A stretch of 5,291 nt of DNA from Alphaproteobacteria bacterium (GCA_023259685.1 JALRGP010000071.1:1-5291); one strand, 5' to 3'; counted from the stretch's first letter, positions 1-5,291 are shown. Program-made: numbers and translations. Notes: generated by a model not told the origin, from the letters alone.

Positions 1-2
1 AG

Positions 3-1661
3 CTCTTAATTGATTTGGTCCGTCATCAAAATCGTCCTCCGTCAACAGAAAAAGGCTTAATACGTCGTATTCAAATGGATATAAAAAAAATTAAACGTTT
101 TTTAAAAAGCATCGGACATTATCAAAGTCACACGGATTATTCCATCGATAAAGGGATTATTCATCTCAATATTAATCCGGGGCCTTTTTTTAAATTGGGT
201 GAGATTAGATTGGAATTTAAAGGGGAGTCTGTTTACCCTTTATCACGTAAACAAATTAAAAATTTTATTGATAAACGGTTAGACCAAGCGGACAGTTTAA
301 ATACCGCCCAGCGACGCCTTGAAGATTTTTTTAAAAAACAAAACTTTCCATTTTGTATCGTCGATGCTCCCCAGGGGTTTTTAAAAGATGACATGTTAGA
401 TGTTGTATTTCAAGTTCATTTAGGCCCCTTATGTCGTATTGGTGATCTGCATATTGATTCAAAAGGTATTTTTCGAAAATTTATTGAAAATCGCATTTTT
501 TTAAAAAAAAACAAAAATTATGATGTCAAAAGTATTGAACGAACGGCTGATGAACTCAAGGCAACGGATATTTTTGATCAGGTATCCGTAACACCGTATT
601 TAATCAACCCCGACGATAAGAATAAAAAATATGCTGATGTATGTGTGCACGTTAAAACAAATAATGCTCCCCCTCGTTTGATTGGTGCAGGAGCCAGTTA
701 CGCGACAGATGAGGGATTTGGAGCCAAGTTTTTTTGGAAACATTTTAACATCAAAGAGTTAGGACATAAGCTATCTTTTTTAGGAAAAAAATCTGCTCGA
801 ATGGATCAAGTTGAGGTTGATTATATGATTCCAGATGTTGGATTTGCCAGACACAATCTTATTTTGAACACATCATATCTCAAAGAAAATCGAAAAGCCT
901 ATAAAGTGCACACAGCACAAATTGGTGGTCAATTTAAATATGCATTTAAAAAAAACGTGACTATTTTTTATGGTGTATCAGCGGAATATGGAAAATTATC
1001 TCGTGAAGGGATCCGCTATATTAACAAAGTCATAGGTGTTCCTTTTGGAGTTTTTTTTGATTTTTCTAATAATTTTTTAAATCCTACTCGCGGATTTCGT
1101 ATTGATACAAACATCACCCCCTATATTGGTCGTATTGCACAGCAACATTATTTATTATCGGCAACAATTAAGTGTTGTTGGTATATTCCACTCACATCAA
1201 ATGAGTTCAATGAAGATACCACAAGCATTGCTTTATTTTCAAAAATTGGTTCTTTATTTATGAAAAATTTTCAAAGTTTATCTCCAAACAAACGTTTGTA
1301 TAGTGGTGGAAATGGATCAATTCGTGCTTACTATGACCAAATGATTGGTCAATTAGATTCTGACGGTGTACCGATTGGAGGCCAGTCATTATTTGAAGTG
1401 GGTGCCGAATGCCGATTTCCTATTAAAAAAGAGTGGGCAGGAGCTGTATTTATCGAAGGAGGCGGTGTTTTTGTTGATAAAATACCAAAATTCTCACTGA
1501 ACTCCATGCAAGCCGGGGCCGGATTTGGGATACGTTATATGACAGCAATGGGCCCGATCCGTGCAGATATTGCATTTCCTTTTCATAAAAGACGCGATCA
1601 AAAAGGGAAGTTTATCGATGCTCCTTTTCGTTTTTATTTAGGCCTCGCTCAAGCTTTTTAA
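3..1661 (+). CDS. tamA: TamA-like Omp85 outer-membrane assembly protein, 5' end missing
   Basis: This is an outer-membrane beta-barrel with periplasmic POTRA domains, of the TamA branch of the Omp85/BamA family. TamA works with inner-membrane TamB in inserting outer-membrane proteins and in envelope homeostasis. The frame is open to the window edge, so the signal peptide and part of the first POTRA lie outside; the TTG at 15 is only the first possible start codon and is probably not the true one. Numbering from that TTG, POTRA-like repeats fill roughly residues 1-215 (turns at NPGPFFKLGEI and LGPLCRIGDLHI), and the barrel begins near residue 216 at NAPPRLIGAGASY. The loop-6 signature is GGNGSIRAY, with Arg437 kept and Ala438 where Gly is usual. 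The protein ends in aromatic Phe (GLAQAF), as expected for a barrel signal and typical of TamA. About 550 residues are visible, against 577 in E. coli. BamA is less likely: there are too few POTRA domains and the C-terminus is TamA-like. Confidence 0.88.
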   Translation, partial: LLIDLVRHQNRPPSTEKGLIRRIQMDIKKIKRFLKSIGHYQSHTDYSIDKGIIHLNINPGPFFKLGEIRLEFKGESVYPLSRKQIKNFIDKRLDQADSLNTAQRRLEDFFKKQNFPFCIVDAPQGFLKDDMLDVVFQVHLGPLCRIGDLHIDSKGIFRKFIENRIFLKKNKNYDVKSIERTADELKATDIFDQVSVTPYLINPDDKNKKYADVCVHVKTNNAPPRLIGAGASYATDEGFGAKFFWKHFNIKELGHKLSFLGKKSARMDQVEVDYMIPDVGFARHNLILNTSYLKENRKAYKVHTAQIGGQFKYAFKKNVTIFYGVSAEYGKLSREGIRYINKVIGVPFGVFFDFSNNFLNPTRGFRIDTNITPYIGRIAQQHYLLSATIKCCWYIPLTSNEFNEDTTSIALFSKIGSLFMKNFQSLSPNKRLYSGGNGSIRAYYDQMIGQLDSDGVPIGGQSLFEVGAECRFPIKKEWAGAVFIEGGGVFVDKIPKFSLNSMQAGAGFGIRYMTAMGPIRADIAFPFHKRRDQKGKFIDAPFRFYLGLAQAF

Positions 1662-1762
1662 TAGATCAACACACACTAATCCTTCAATTTTTAAAAAATA
1701 AAAAATTCTTTTACAGATTTGTTTGGGCTTCGGGTTTCACCTGCAACAATTGCAAATATTAG

Positions 1763-1902
1763 AGTTCTTTCAAAACCTTTTTTGGATAGAGAAATGCTAG
1801 GCGCGCACGAAGCGTAGAACCGTAGTTGACATGAAATAAATGAGGATTCGAGCATCGGAGCAACGCGGTAGATCTCATCAAGAAATGCGTTTCGAAAGAA
1901 CT
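1763..1902. repeat. MITE-like 140-bp block bounded by 14-bp inverted repeats
   Basis: The left end reads agttctttcaaaac (1763-1776) and the right end gtttcgaaagaact (1889-1902). These are reverse complements at 13 of 14 positions. The interior (about 1797-1880) is clearly richer in G+C than the surrounding intergenic DNA and contains short internal repeats (cgtag twice near 1815-1830, agaaatgc near both ends). Together this suggests a small non-autonomous mobile or dispersed repeat. On the minus strand an 84-codon frame (1945 down to 1691) runs through the whole block. It has no visible domain and looks like an open frame carried by the repeat rather than a functional gene. No clean target-site duplication is visible beside the inverted ends, so the element may be larger (up to about 1691-1945) or old. 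Confidence 0.5.
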
Positions 1903-2147
1903 GTATTGTAGATACTTTTTTCACGGCCTTTGTAACGCCCATCATCTGAGGGAGCTCAAGGCCTTAGAGACGATAGAAAAGGAATCTTGGGCATTTAAAA
2001 TGATTCAGCTGTTAATAATAGCTCATAAAATCAATTTATCACGATGATGATTTGATTTTTTTTGAATAATCATTTGAAAAATAATATAACTAAAAAAAAT
2101 TTTCTTCCCACTCCGACTTTTAATCGCACCCTGAATGCTTACAATTT
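1903..2147. other. AT-rich intergenic stretch with a GC-rich IS-end-like block
   Basis: No coding frame here is convincing on either strand, and no remnant of atpB is visible. Two local structures stand out. One is a near-perfect 17-bp palindrome, agctgttaataatagct, at 2007-2023. The other is a GC-rich block at 2107-2132; read on the minus strand it begins cagggtgcgattaaaagtcg, which resembles the terminal inverted repeat of some insertion sequences. No partner end was found within the window, so a decayed mobile-element end is only a suggestion. The rest is A/T-rich sequence. Confidence 0.35.
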
Positions 2148-2177
2148 TTGATTATCATATGTAAAAAATGTCATAAT
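2148..2177 (+). promoter_or_regulatory. Possible sigma70-type promoter of the atpE cluster
   Basis: A -35-like ttgatt (2148-2153) is followed after 18 bp by a -10-like cataat (2172-2177), 27 bp before the atpE start. The match is 4 of 6 and 5 of 6 to the consensus. In DNA this AT-rich such matches arise easily, so the support is position (directly ahead of the first gene of a tight cluster, after more than 500 bp without a gene) more than sequence. Confidence 0.35.
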
Positions 2178-2204
2178 AATAAAAAACCATGAATAACTAG
2201 AAAA

Positions 2205-2432
2205 ATGGATGTGCAAGCTGCAAAAATGATTGGCGCAGGAATTGCCACTTTGGGAATGATGGGAGTTGGACTTGGACTGGGAAAGATTTTTTCTCAACTC
2301 ATTGAATCAATTGGAAGAAACCCTTCGGCGAAAGGGGAATTACTTCCCGTTGGATTATTAGGTTTTGCCTTAACTGAATCAATTGCTTTGCTGATATTTG
2401 TTGTCGTAATGTTGTTATTGTTTGTTGTATAG
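2205..2432 (+). CDS. atpE: ATP synthase F0 subunit c
   Basis: This is the proteolipid that forms the rotating c-ring of F-type ATP synthase in the inner membrane. The 75-residue protein has the family length and hairpin layout: a glycine-rich first helix (about 9-33, with GVGLGLG), a polar loop with the conserved Arg38-Asn39-Pro40, and a second helix carrying the ion-binding carboxylate Glu58 in FALTES. Glu instead of the E. coli Asp, and the opening MDVQAAKMIGAG, are typical of Alphaproteobacteria. The residue aligned with the Na+-ligand Gln of sodium rings is Leu25, so coupling is probably to protons. No good Shine-Dalgarno precedes the start; a three-codon frame (ATG AAT AAC TAG, 2189-2200) ends 4 bp upstream of it. 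It is the first gene of the cluster; atpB (subunit a), normally immediately upstream, is missing here. Codon use is A/T-rich like its neighbours. Confidence 0.96.
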   Translation: MDVQAAKMIGAGIATLGMMGVGLGLGKIFSQLIESIGRNPSAKGELLPVGLLGFALTESIALLIFVVVMLLLFVV

Positions 2433-2441
2433 CGGATAAAA

Positions 2442-2900
2442 ATGCCACAATTTGACACCTCTTTTTATGCCTCAATTATTTTTTGGTTATTGTTTGGATT
2501 TGGAGTGTGTATTTTGTTTATTAAAGATTATTTTTTACCACGTTTTCAAATGTTTAATAACCAAAGGCATGACGTTATTGAGGCCAAGAAAAATATGTAT
2601 CAAGGAAAACTTCATTTAACATCAACATTAATCGCCCAATATAGAAAAGAATTAAAAGATATTAAAGATGATCACTCTAAAATTTTAGAAGAAAAGATAC
2701 AAGAGTTACGTGCAAAACACCAAGAAAAAATACGATCATTAGAACAAAAACTAGAACAAGAGCGTTTACAGATGACGATGCTATGGGAAAAAGACCTCAA
2801 AAAAATAGAAAGTGATATTTTAAAGTTTATTCCAGAACATGCCTCAACAATTCAAAAAAAATTCAAAACATCATTGGAAGATATGCAATGTCCGTTATAA
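2442..2900 (+). CDS. atpF': ATP synthase F0 subunit b' (second stator subunit)
   Basis: This is the b'-type peripheral-stalk subunit that pairs with b to hold F1 against rotation. The opening MPQFDTSFYASIIFWLLFG closely fits the b' family of Alphaproteobacteria, cyanobacteria and plastids. One membrane helix spans about residues 10-29 and is followed by KDYFLPRF, the usual boundary of the b' helix with the cytoplasmic stalk. Residues 30-150 are highly charged, rich in Lys, Glu and Gln, and predicted by eye to be a long coiled coil. The length of 152 is normal. It starts 9 bp after atpE with a modest GGA 5 bp before the ATG, and its last 13 bp overlap the start of atpF. The b/b' assignment rests on the N-terminus and gene order (c, b', b); the coiled-coil part is strongly diverged. 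Confidence 0.9.
   Translation: MPQFDTSFYASIIFWLLFGFGVCILFIKDYFLPRFQMFNNQRHDVIEAKKNMYQGKLHLTSTLIAQYRKELKDIKDDHSKILEEKIQELRAKHQEKIRSLEQKLEQERLQMTMLWEKDLKKIESDILKFIPEHASTIQKKFKTSLEDMQCPL
2876..2880 (+). promoter_or_regulatory. Ribosome binding site deciding the atpF start
   Basis: ggaag lies 7 bp before ATG 2888, inside the end of atpF'. It supports that ATG as the start of atpF even though the encoded membrane helix is then unusually close to the N-terminus. Confidence 0.5.
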
Positions 2901-3304
2901 GTTTTCTTATTTTTTTATATCTGATTTATAAAAAATTTTATCATAAAACAATTCATGTTATTGATAAAAAACGTCATGAAATTAAAAATTTATTGATGGA
3001 TTTAGAACAAAAAAATATAGTTTCTGACAACACCTTAAAAAAAACCCAAAAGTCTTTAAATGAACTTTCTATTTTAAAAGAAGATTCTTTAAAAGAAATC
3101 CAAGATTTGTATGATCGTTTTGTAGAGCAAGAGGAAAAAAAATTAGCCTTGGACATCGATATTTTATCAAAAAAATATCAAACTTTAATGGATCAAGACT
3201 TGGCTACGATGAAAGAAGAATCATCAAAATATGTTAAAAAATTATTACAACAACGTATTCAAATGTATGTACAAACCACAAATCAAAACGGAGGTTTAAA
3301 TTAG
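2888..3304 (+). CDS. atpF: ATP synthase F0 subunit b, short N-terminus
   Basis: This is the b subunit of the ATP synthase peripheral stalk. The N-terminal hydrophobic segment (residues 3-14, VISFLIFLYLIY) is followed by a basic turn (KKFYHK) and VIDKKRHEI, the position where b subunits carry the conserved LD.R..I motif at the start of the stalk. The remaining residues to 138 form a charged, Lys/Glu/Gln-rich coiled coil. At 138 residues it is shorter than usual (156 in E. coli), mainly because it lacks the 7-10 residues that normally precede the SFxIFxxL segment. The frame stays open upstream, reading IIGRYA before the ATG, so a rare ATT or ATC start could restore them; the ggaag site instead supports ATG 2888. 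It overlaps atpF' by 13 bp and ends directly against the kdsB ATG. Sequence is diverged, so the call depends partly on position. Confidence 0.85.
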   Translation: MSVISFLIFLYLIYKKFYHKTIHVIDKKRHEIKNLLMDLEQKNIVSDNTLKKTQKSLNELSILKEDSLKEIQDLYDRFVEQEEKKLALDIDILSKKYQTLMDQDLATMKEESSKYVKKLLQQRIQMYVQTTNQNGGLN

Positions 3305-4033
3305 ATGAAAAAAACAGTCATTATTATTCCATCTCGCCTGGATTCAAAAAGATTTCCACAAAAAGTACTGGCAAATATCAACGGGAAACCCCTGATACAA
3401 AAAGTATATGAACAAGCTCAACAATCTCTTGACACAGATGTTTATGCTGCTGTTTGCTGTGATCAATTGAAAAATATTGTTGAGGATTTTCAAGGAAAAG
3501 CTGTTGTGACGGACCCACAACTTCCAAGTGGAACTCATCGTGTTTATCAAGCGTTACAATCCATTTCTATGGACGTTGATTACATCATTAATGTTCAAGG
3601 AGACATGGCATTTTTCCCTTTGGATGCTTTGGATAAAATCTTGTCATGTTTTGATCGCATGGATATTGATATTGCAACAGCAGTTTGCCCAATAACAACG
3701 GATGAAGATCTGCAATCACCAAATGTTGTCAAGGCTGTATTTGATCCAATGCAGCAACAACCTTCTTTTGGGAAAATTCTGTATTTTTCAAGACATGTCG
3801 TTCCATTCGTTAAAGAACCGAAAGAAACTGATCAATTCTACAGTCATGTTGGAATTTATATTTACAAAAAAAATGCTCTTGAAAAATTTATACAAAGCCC
3901 CGTTTCTCTCATTTCTATTCAAGAAGATTTAGAGCAATTGACAGCCTTGTCTTTGGGGTTAAAATTTGGGGGGTGCATTTTGGATCGTGAACCCATTTGT
4001 ATTGATGTGGAATCTGATTTACAAAAATTATGA
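3305..4033 (+). CDS. kdsB: 3-deoxy-manno-octulosonate cytidylyltransferase (CMP-KDO synthetase)
   Basis: It activates KDO with CTP to CMP-KDO in the cytoplasm, the sugar donor for the inner core of LPS. The 242 residues match the family length (248 in E. coli) and its order of motifs: IPSRLDSKRFPQKVL (8-22) for nucleotide binding, INGKPLIQKV (25-34), SGTHRV (75-80), NVQGD (96-100) with metal-binding Asp100, SPNVVKAVFD (138-147), YFSRHVVPF (160-168), HVGIYIYKKNALEKF (181-195), EDLEQL (207-212), and IDVESDL (233-239) with a second metal-binding Asp234. Two signature sites differ from the usual enzyme: His78 replaces Asp in SGTDR, and QGDMA replaces QGDEP; QGDM also occurs in alphaproteobacterial relatives. 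It has a good ggagg 10 bp before the ATG, inside atpF, abuts atpF, and overlaps pth by ATGA. Another CMP-sugar synthetase is possible but less likely. Confidence 0.92.
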   Translation: MKKTVIIIPSRLDSKRFPQKVLANINGKPLIQKVYEQAQQSLDTDVYAAVCCDQLKNIVEDFQGKAVVTDPQLPSGTHRVYQALQSISMDVDYIINVQGDMAFFPLDALDKILSCFDRMDIDIATAVCPITTDEDLQSPNVVKAVFDPMQQQPSFGKILYFSRHVVPFVKEPKETDQFYSHVGIYIYKKNALEKFIQSPVSLISIQEDLEQLTALSLGLKFGGCILDREPICIDVESDLQKL

Positions 4034-4542
4034 AAATTATTGTTGGCCTGGGCAATCCAGGCGATCAATATATCATGACACGCCACAATGTTGGTTTTAT
4101 GGTGGTGGATGTGATTGCGGCCGCTCATCGTATTGTGTTTAAAAAAAAATTTCAAGCCCTATGGGGAGAAACCACTCTTAATGGGCAGTCTATTTTTATG
4201 ATTAAACCTCAAACATTTATGAATCTTAGCGGAGATAGTTTGATTCAATTTTTATCTTTTTATAAATGGAAGAGCGAAAATTTAATTGTGTGTCATGATG
4301 AATTAGATTTAAAATTTGGAGATATTCGTGTTAAAAATGGTGGAGGGCTTGCAGGACACAATGGGCTTAAAAGTATTGCTACACACATTGGCCAAGATTT
4401 CAAAAGATTAAGAATTGGCATTGGTCGACCGCAGACACAACAGGAGGTTTCCTCTTATGTCCTAAGCCCCTTTTCTAAGGATGAACAAAATGATTTACCA
4501 GATGTGTTACGTAAAGCAGTAGAGTTAATTGTAAATTTTTAA
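4030..4542 (+). CDS. pth: Peptidyl-tRNA hydrolase
   Basis: It cleaves the ester bond of peptidyl-tRNAs that fall off ribosomes, recycling tRNA; it is cytoplasmic and usually essential. All key residues of the bacterial Pth1 family are visible: Asn9 in GLGNPG, catalytic His19 in TRHNVGF, Asn65 in QTFMNLSG, Asp90 in CHDELDL, and His110-Asn111 in GGLAGHNGLKS. RLRIGIGRP (126-134) and a SYVLSPF segment (142-148) complete the core. At 170 residues it is shorter than E. coli Pth (194), with the C-terminal tail trimmed after ELIVNF. The start overlaps the kdsB stop as ATGA, with no clear Shine-Dalgarno of its own, so translation is probably coupled to kdsB. In many Alphaproteobacteria pth lies beside rplY and ychF; neither is next to it here. 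No strong terminator follows it. Confidence 0.96.
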   Translation: MKIIVGLGNPGDQYIMTRHNVGFMVVDVIAAAHRIVFKKKFQALWGETTLNGQSIFMIKPQTFMNLSGDSLIQFLSFYKWKSENLIVCHDELDLKFGDIRVKNGGGLAGHNGLKSIATHIGQDFKRLRIGIGRPQTQQEVSSYVLSPFSKDEQNDLPDVLRKAVELIVNF

Positions 4543-4613
4543 AGTTTTAACCTCCAGGTACGATGAAAAATTGAGGATGAAAGATCAGAAAAATCATAGA
4601 GTTTATGTAAAAA

Positions 4614-4742
4614 TTATTTTTTTCCTATTGACGCATGAGTGATGGTCATTTTGTCCAAAAACATCAGCAAATCCAAGGAATGACGCTGGTTTCTTAAAGA
4701 CCTTGGATCCTCCATATCTGTATAATAATGTCCAAACAACAT
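4614..4742 (-). pseudogene. Remnant of an ISAs1-like transposase N-terminus
   Basis: A 42-codon minus-strand frame runs from ATG (4742) to TAA (4614). After HYYTDME it reads DPRSLRNQRHSLDLL (residues 12-26). This fits the start of ISAs1 / H-repeat transposases and their DDE_Tnp_1-associated domain, where a D-P-R is followed six residues later by H-x-L and a hydrophobic helix (D-I-L). The spacing DPR-6-H is kept exactly. After residue 28 the similarity fades (a short HASIG may echo the family's CAxxxG) and the frame ends. The catalytic DDE region, some 300 residues, is absent, with pth starting its 3' end within 75 bp. It is therefore a relic, if real. The recognition is from memory of the family pattern, without a search. 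Confidence 0.42.
4671..4708. repeat. 8-bp perfect inverted repeat with 22-nt loop
   Basis: atccaagg (4671-4678) and ccttggat (4701-4708) are exact reverse complements. A second, weaker hairpin (ggtttcttaaagacc, 4688-4702) overlaps its right arm. No T-run follows, so it does not look like a pth terminator. It lies inside the transposase remnant and may have no function. Confidence 0.3.
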
Positions 4743-4829
4743 AAAAATATTTTATTCTATTATTTTTTAATTATTTATTAATAATTTTTTCCTACAATGA
4801 TAATGGAAATTAAAATTGGACATTTAAAT
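4743..4829. promoter_or_regulatory. Very AT-rich leader ahead of the SIMPL gene, possible promoter
   Basis: Almost pure A/T runs from about 4741 to 4790 end in two -10-like hexamers, tacaat (4793-4798) and gataat (4799-4804), 26-32 bp before ATG 4830. No good -35 is found at the right distance. An exact tataat lies farther upstream (4721-4726), also without a clear -35. A promoter here is likely because pth-side transcription has more than 280 bp of noncoding DNA to cross, but the exact site is uncertain. Confidence 0.25.
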
Positions 4830-4901
4830 ATGGAAATACAAAAATCTTCTTTGTGACTAGGTATATCGCTTGGAGGTTGTTTAGCTTTAGGATTTGCCAC
4901 A
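4830..4901 (+). other. N-terminal coding segment of the SIMPL gene interrupted by TGA
   Basis: In the same frame as the downstream gene, ATG 4830 begins MEIQKSSL, followed by TGA (4854-4856), then LGISLGGCLALGFAT up to ATG 4902. Family members start with a short polar stretch and a Gly/Leu/Ala-rich membrane anchor just before the SIMPL domain. The segment after the stop has exactly that composition, so the original start was probably ATG 4830, and TGA replaced a sense codon (a single change from TGG would give SSLWLG). A gga 9 bp before ATG 4830 is a weak ribosome site. If the stop is real, the gene is either disabled, or read from ATG 4902 with a shortened anchor. Confidence 0.6.
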
Positions 4902-5291
4902 ATGTCATATTTGATGGGGCAACAGCTTATTCAAATCAAAAAAATGGATCGCACTGTTACAGTCAAAGCATCAGCAGAAAAAGAAGTTAAAGCAAATTTT
5001 GCTGATTGGAATATCACATTTTTTGAAGATGGAGATGATTTAACAAAAATTTGTGAAAAACTTCATGCTCAGCAAAAAGACGTGAGAAAATTTTTTGAAA
5101 AATACGGTTTTTCTAGTAATGATATTCATGTAGGCCAATATGAATTAACAGACATCAAAGTATCAAAGGTGACGAATGCTTATGCAAGAAACCAAAAAAG
5201 TGATTCAGAACCACGATTTGTTGTCACGTCTTCTCTTGATTTAAAAACAAAAAACGTAGATCAATTAAGGCATGCTTATCAAAATATTATT
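4902..5291 (+). CDS. SIMPL-domain (DUF541) protein, 3' end outside window, start disrupted
   Basis: This is a member of the SIMPL/DUF541 family, usually envelope proteins with an N-terminal anchor; the biochemical role is not well defined. The 130 visible codons carry the family's opening: a polar linker, MDRTVTVKASAEKEVKA (15-31; family form DRTVTVKGLAEREV), ADWNITF (34-40), a helical segment with LTKICEKLHAQQKDVRKFF (47-65), then YGFSSNDIHVG (68-78), comparable with the GF...EI motif of relatives. RFVVTSSLDLKT (104-115) fits the next strand. ATG 4902 is the first start codon after the in-frame TGA at 4854 and has agga 9 bp upstream, but it cuts into the hydrophobic anchor; MSYLMGQQLI is all that remains of it. 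The frame is intact to the window edge, and Trp is encoded by TGG (ADWN). It could be expressed without its normal anchor, or be a young pseudogene. Confidence 0.75.
   Translation, partial: MSYLMGQQLIQIKKMDRTVTVKASAEKEVKANFADWNITFFEDGDDLTKICEKLHAQQKDVRKFFEKYGFSSNDIHVGQYELTDIKVSKVTNAYARNQKSDSEPRFVVTSSLDLKTKNVDQLRHAYQNII

Noticed and set aside
15..17. TTG at 15 as the start of tamA
   Set aside because: The frame is open upstream to the window edge, and the family needs a signal peptide and more POTRA sequence; the gene is cut by the window.
1691..1945. 84-codon minus-strand frame as a protein-coding gene
   Set aside because: It has no recognisable domain, no ribosome site was identified, and it coincides with the inverted-repeat element; described as part of that repeat instead.
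2205..2432. Sodium-coupled c-ring, suggested by Ser after the ion-binding Glu (TES)
   Set aside because: The aligned Gln ligand of Na+ rings is Leu25 and the Val position is Leu56, so the full sodium signature is absent.
3344..3550. Other-frame frames inside atpF, kdsB and pth (for example 2974-3156, 3344-3550, 3702-3932, 3919-4155)
   Set aside because: They lie within well-supported genes on other frames, have no family features, and are shadows of those genes.
4607..4625. Terminator after pth (A-run and T-run near 4607-4623)
   Set aside because: The stem would be only A-T pairs with almost no loop; too weak to call a terminator.
4652..4742. Imperfect direct repeat tgtccaaaaacat / tgtccaaacaacat as target-site duplication
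   Set aside because: The copies differ by an insertion, one lies inside the transposase remnant, and such A-rich matches are expected by chance here.
4031..4856. TGA read as tryptophan throughout this genome
   Set aside because: TGA terminates kdsB at the family's usual length in an ATGA overlap with pth, and reading through it would give a long meaningless overlap; Trp codons in the genes here are TGG.

Overview
The window looks like a piece of an AT-rich alphaproteobacterial genome, most likely a host-associated, reduced lineage (Holosporales- or Rickettsiales-like). The evidence is an F0 gene set with separate b' and b subunits, a c subunit of the alphaproteobacterial type, a TamA-type outer-membrane protein, and long A/T runs even inside genes. 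The placement at order level is inference. All genes sit on the + strand.

Layout. (1) Positions 1-1661 hold most of a tamA-like Omp85 gene; its 5' end lies outside the window. (2) Positions 1662-2204 have no convincing gene. They hold a MITE-like 140-bp block with 14-bp inverted ends (1763-1902), a GC-rich block resembling the end of an insertion sequence (2107-2132), and a possible promoter just before atpE. (3) Positions 2205-4542 are a very compact cluster, atpE - atpF' - atpF - kdsB - pth, with gaps of 9, -13, 0 and -4 bp, which suggests one transcript. It combines the c, b' and b subunits of the F0 rotor and stator, the CMP-KDO synthetase of LPS synthesis, and peptidyl-tRNA hydrolase. 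The a-subunit gene atpB, normally next to atpE, is not there. (4) Positions 4543-4829 are intergenic but carry, on the minus strand, a 42-codon remnant resembling the N-terminus of an ISAs1-family transposase. (5) From 4830 to the window end runs a SIMPL-domain (DUF541) gene. Its natural reading frame from ATG 4830 is interrupted by TGA at codon 9; the clean reading frame starts at ATG 4902.

Functionally, tamA and kdsB show a maintained outer membrane with LPS or at least KDO, atp shows F-type ATP synthesis, and pth is translation housekeeping. I see no clear new biological system. The points most worth a second look are the interrupted SIMPL gene, the inverted-repeat element, the unlisted transposase remnant, and the rearranged atp-kdsB-pth cluster separated from atpB.
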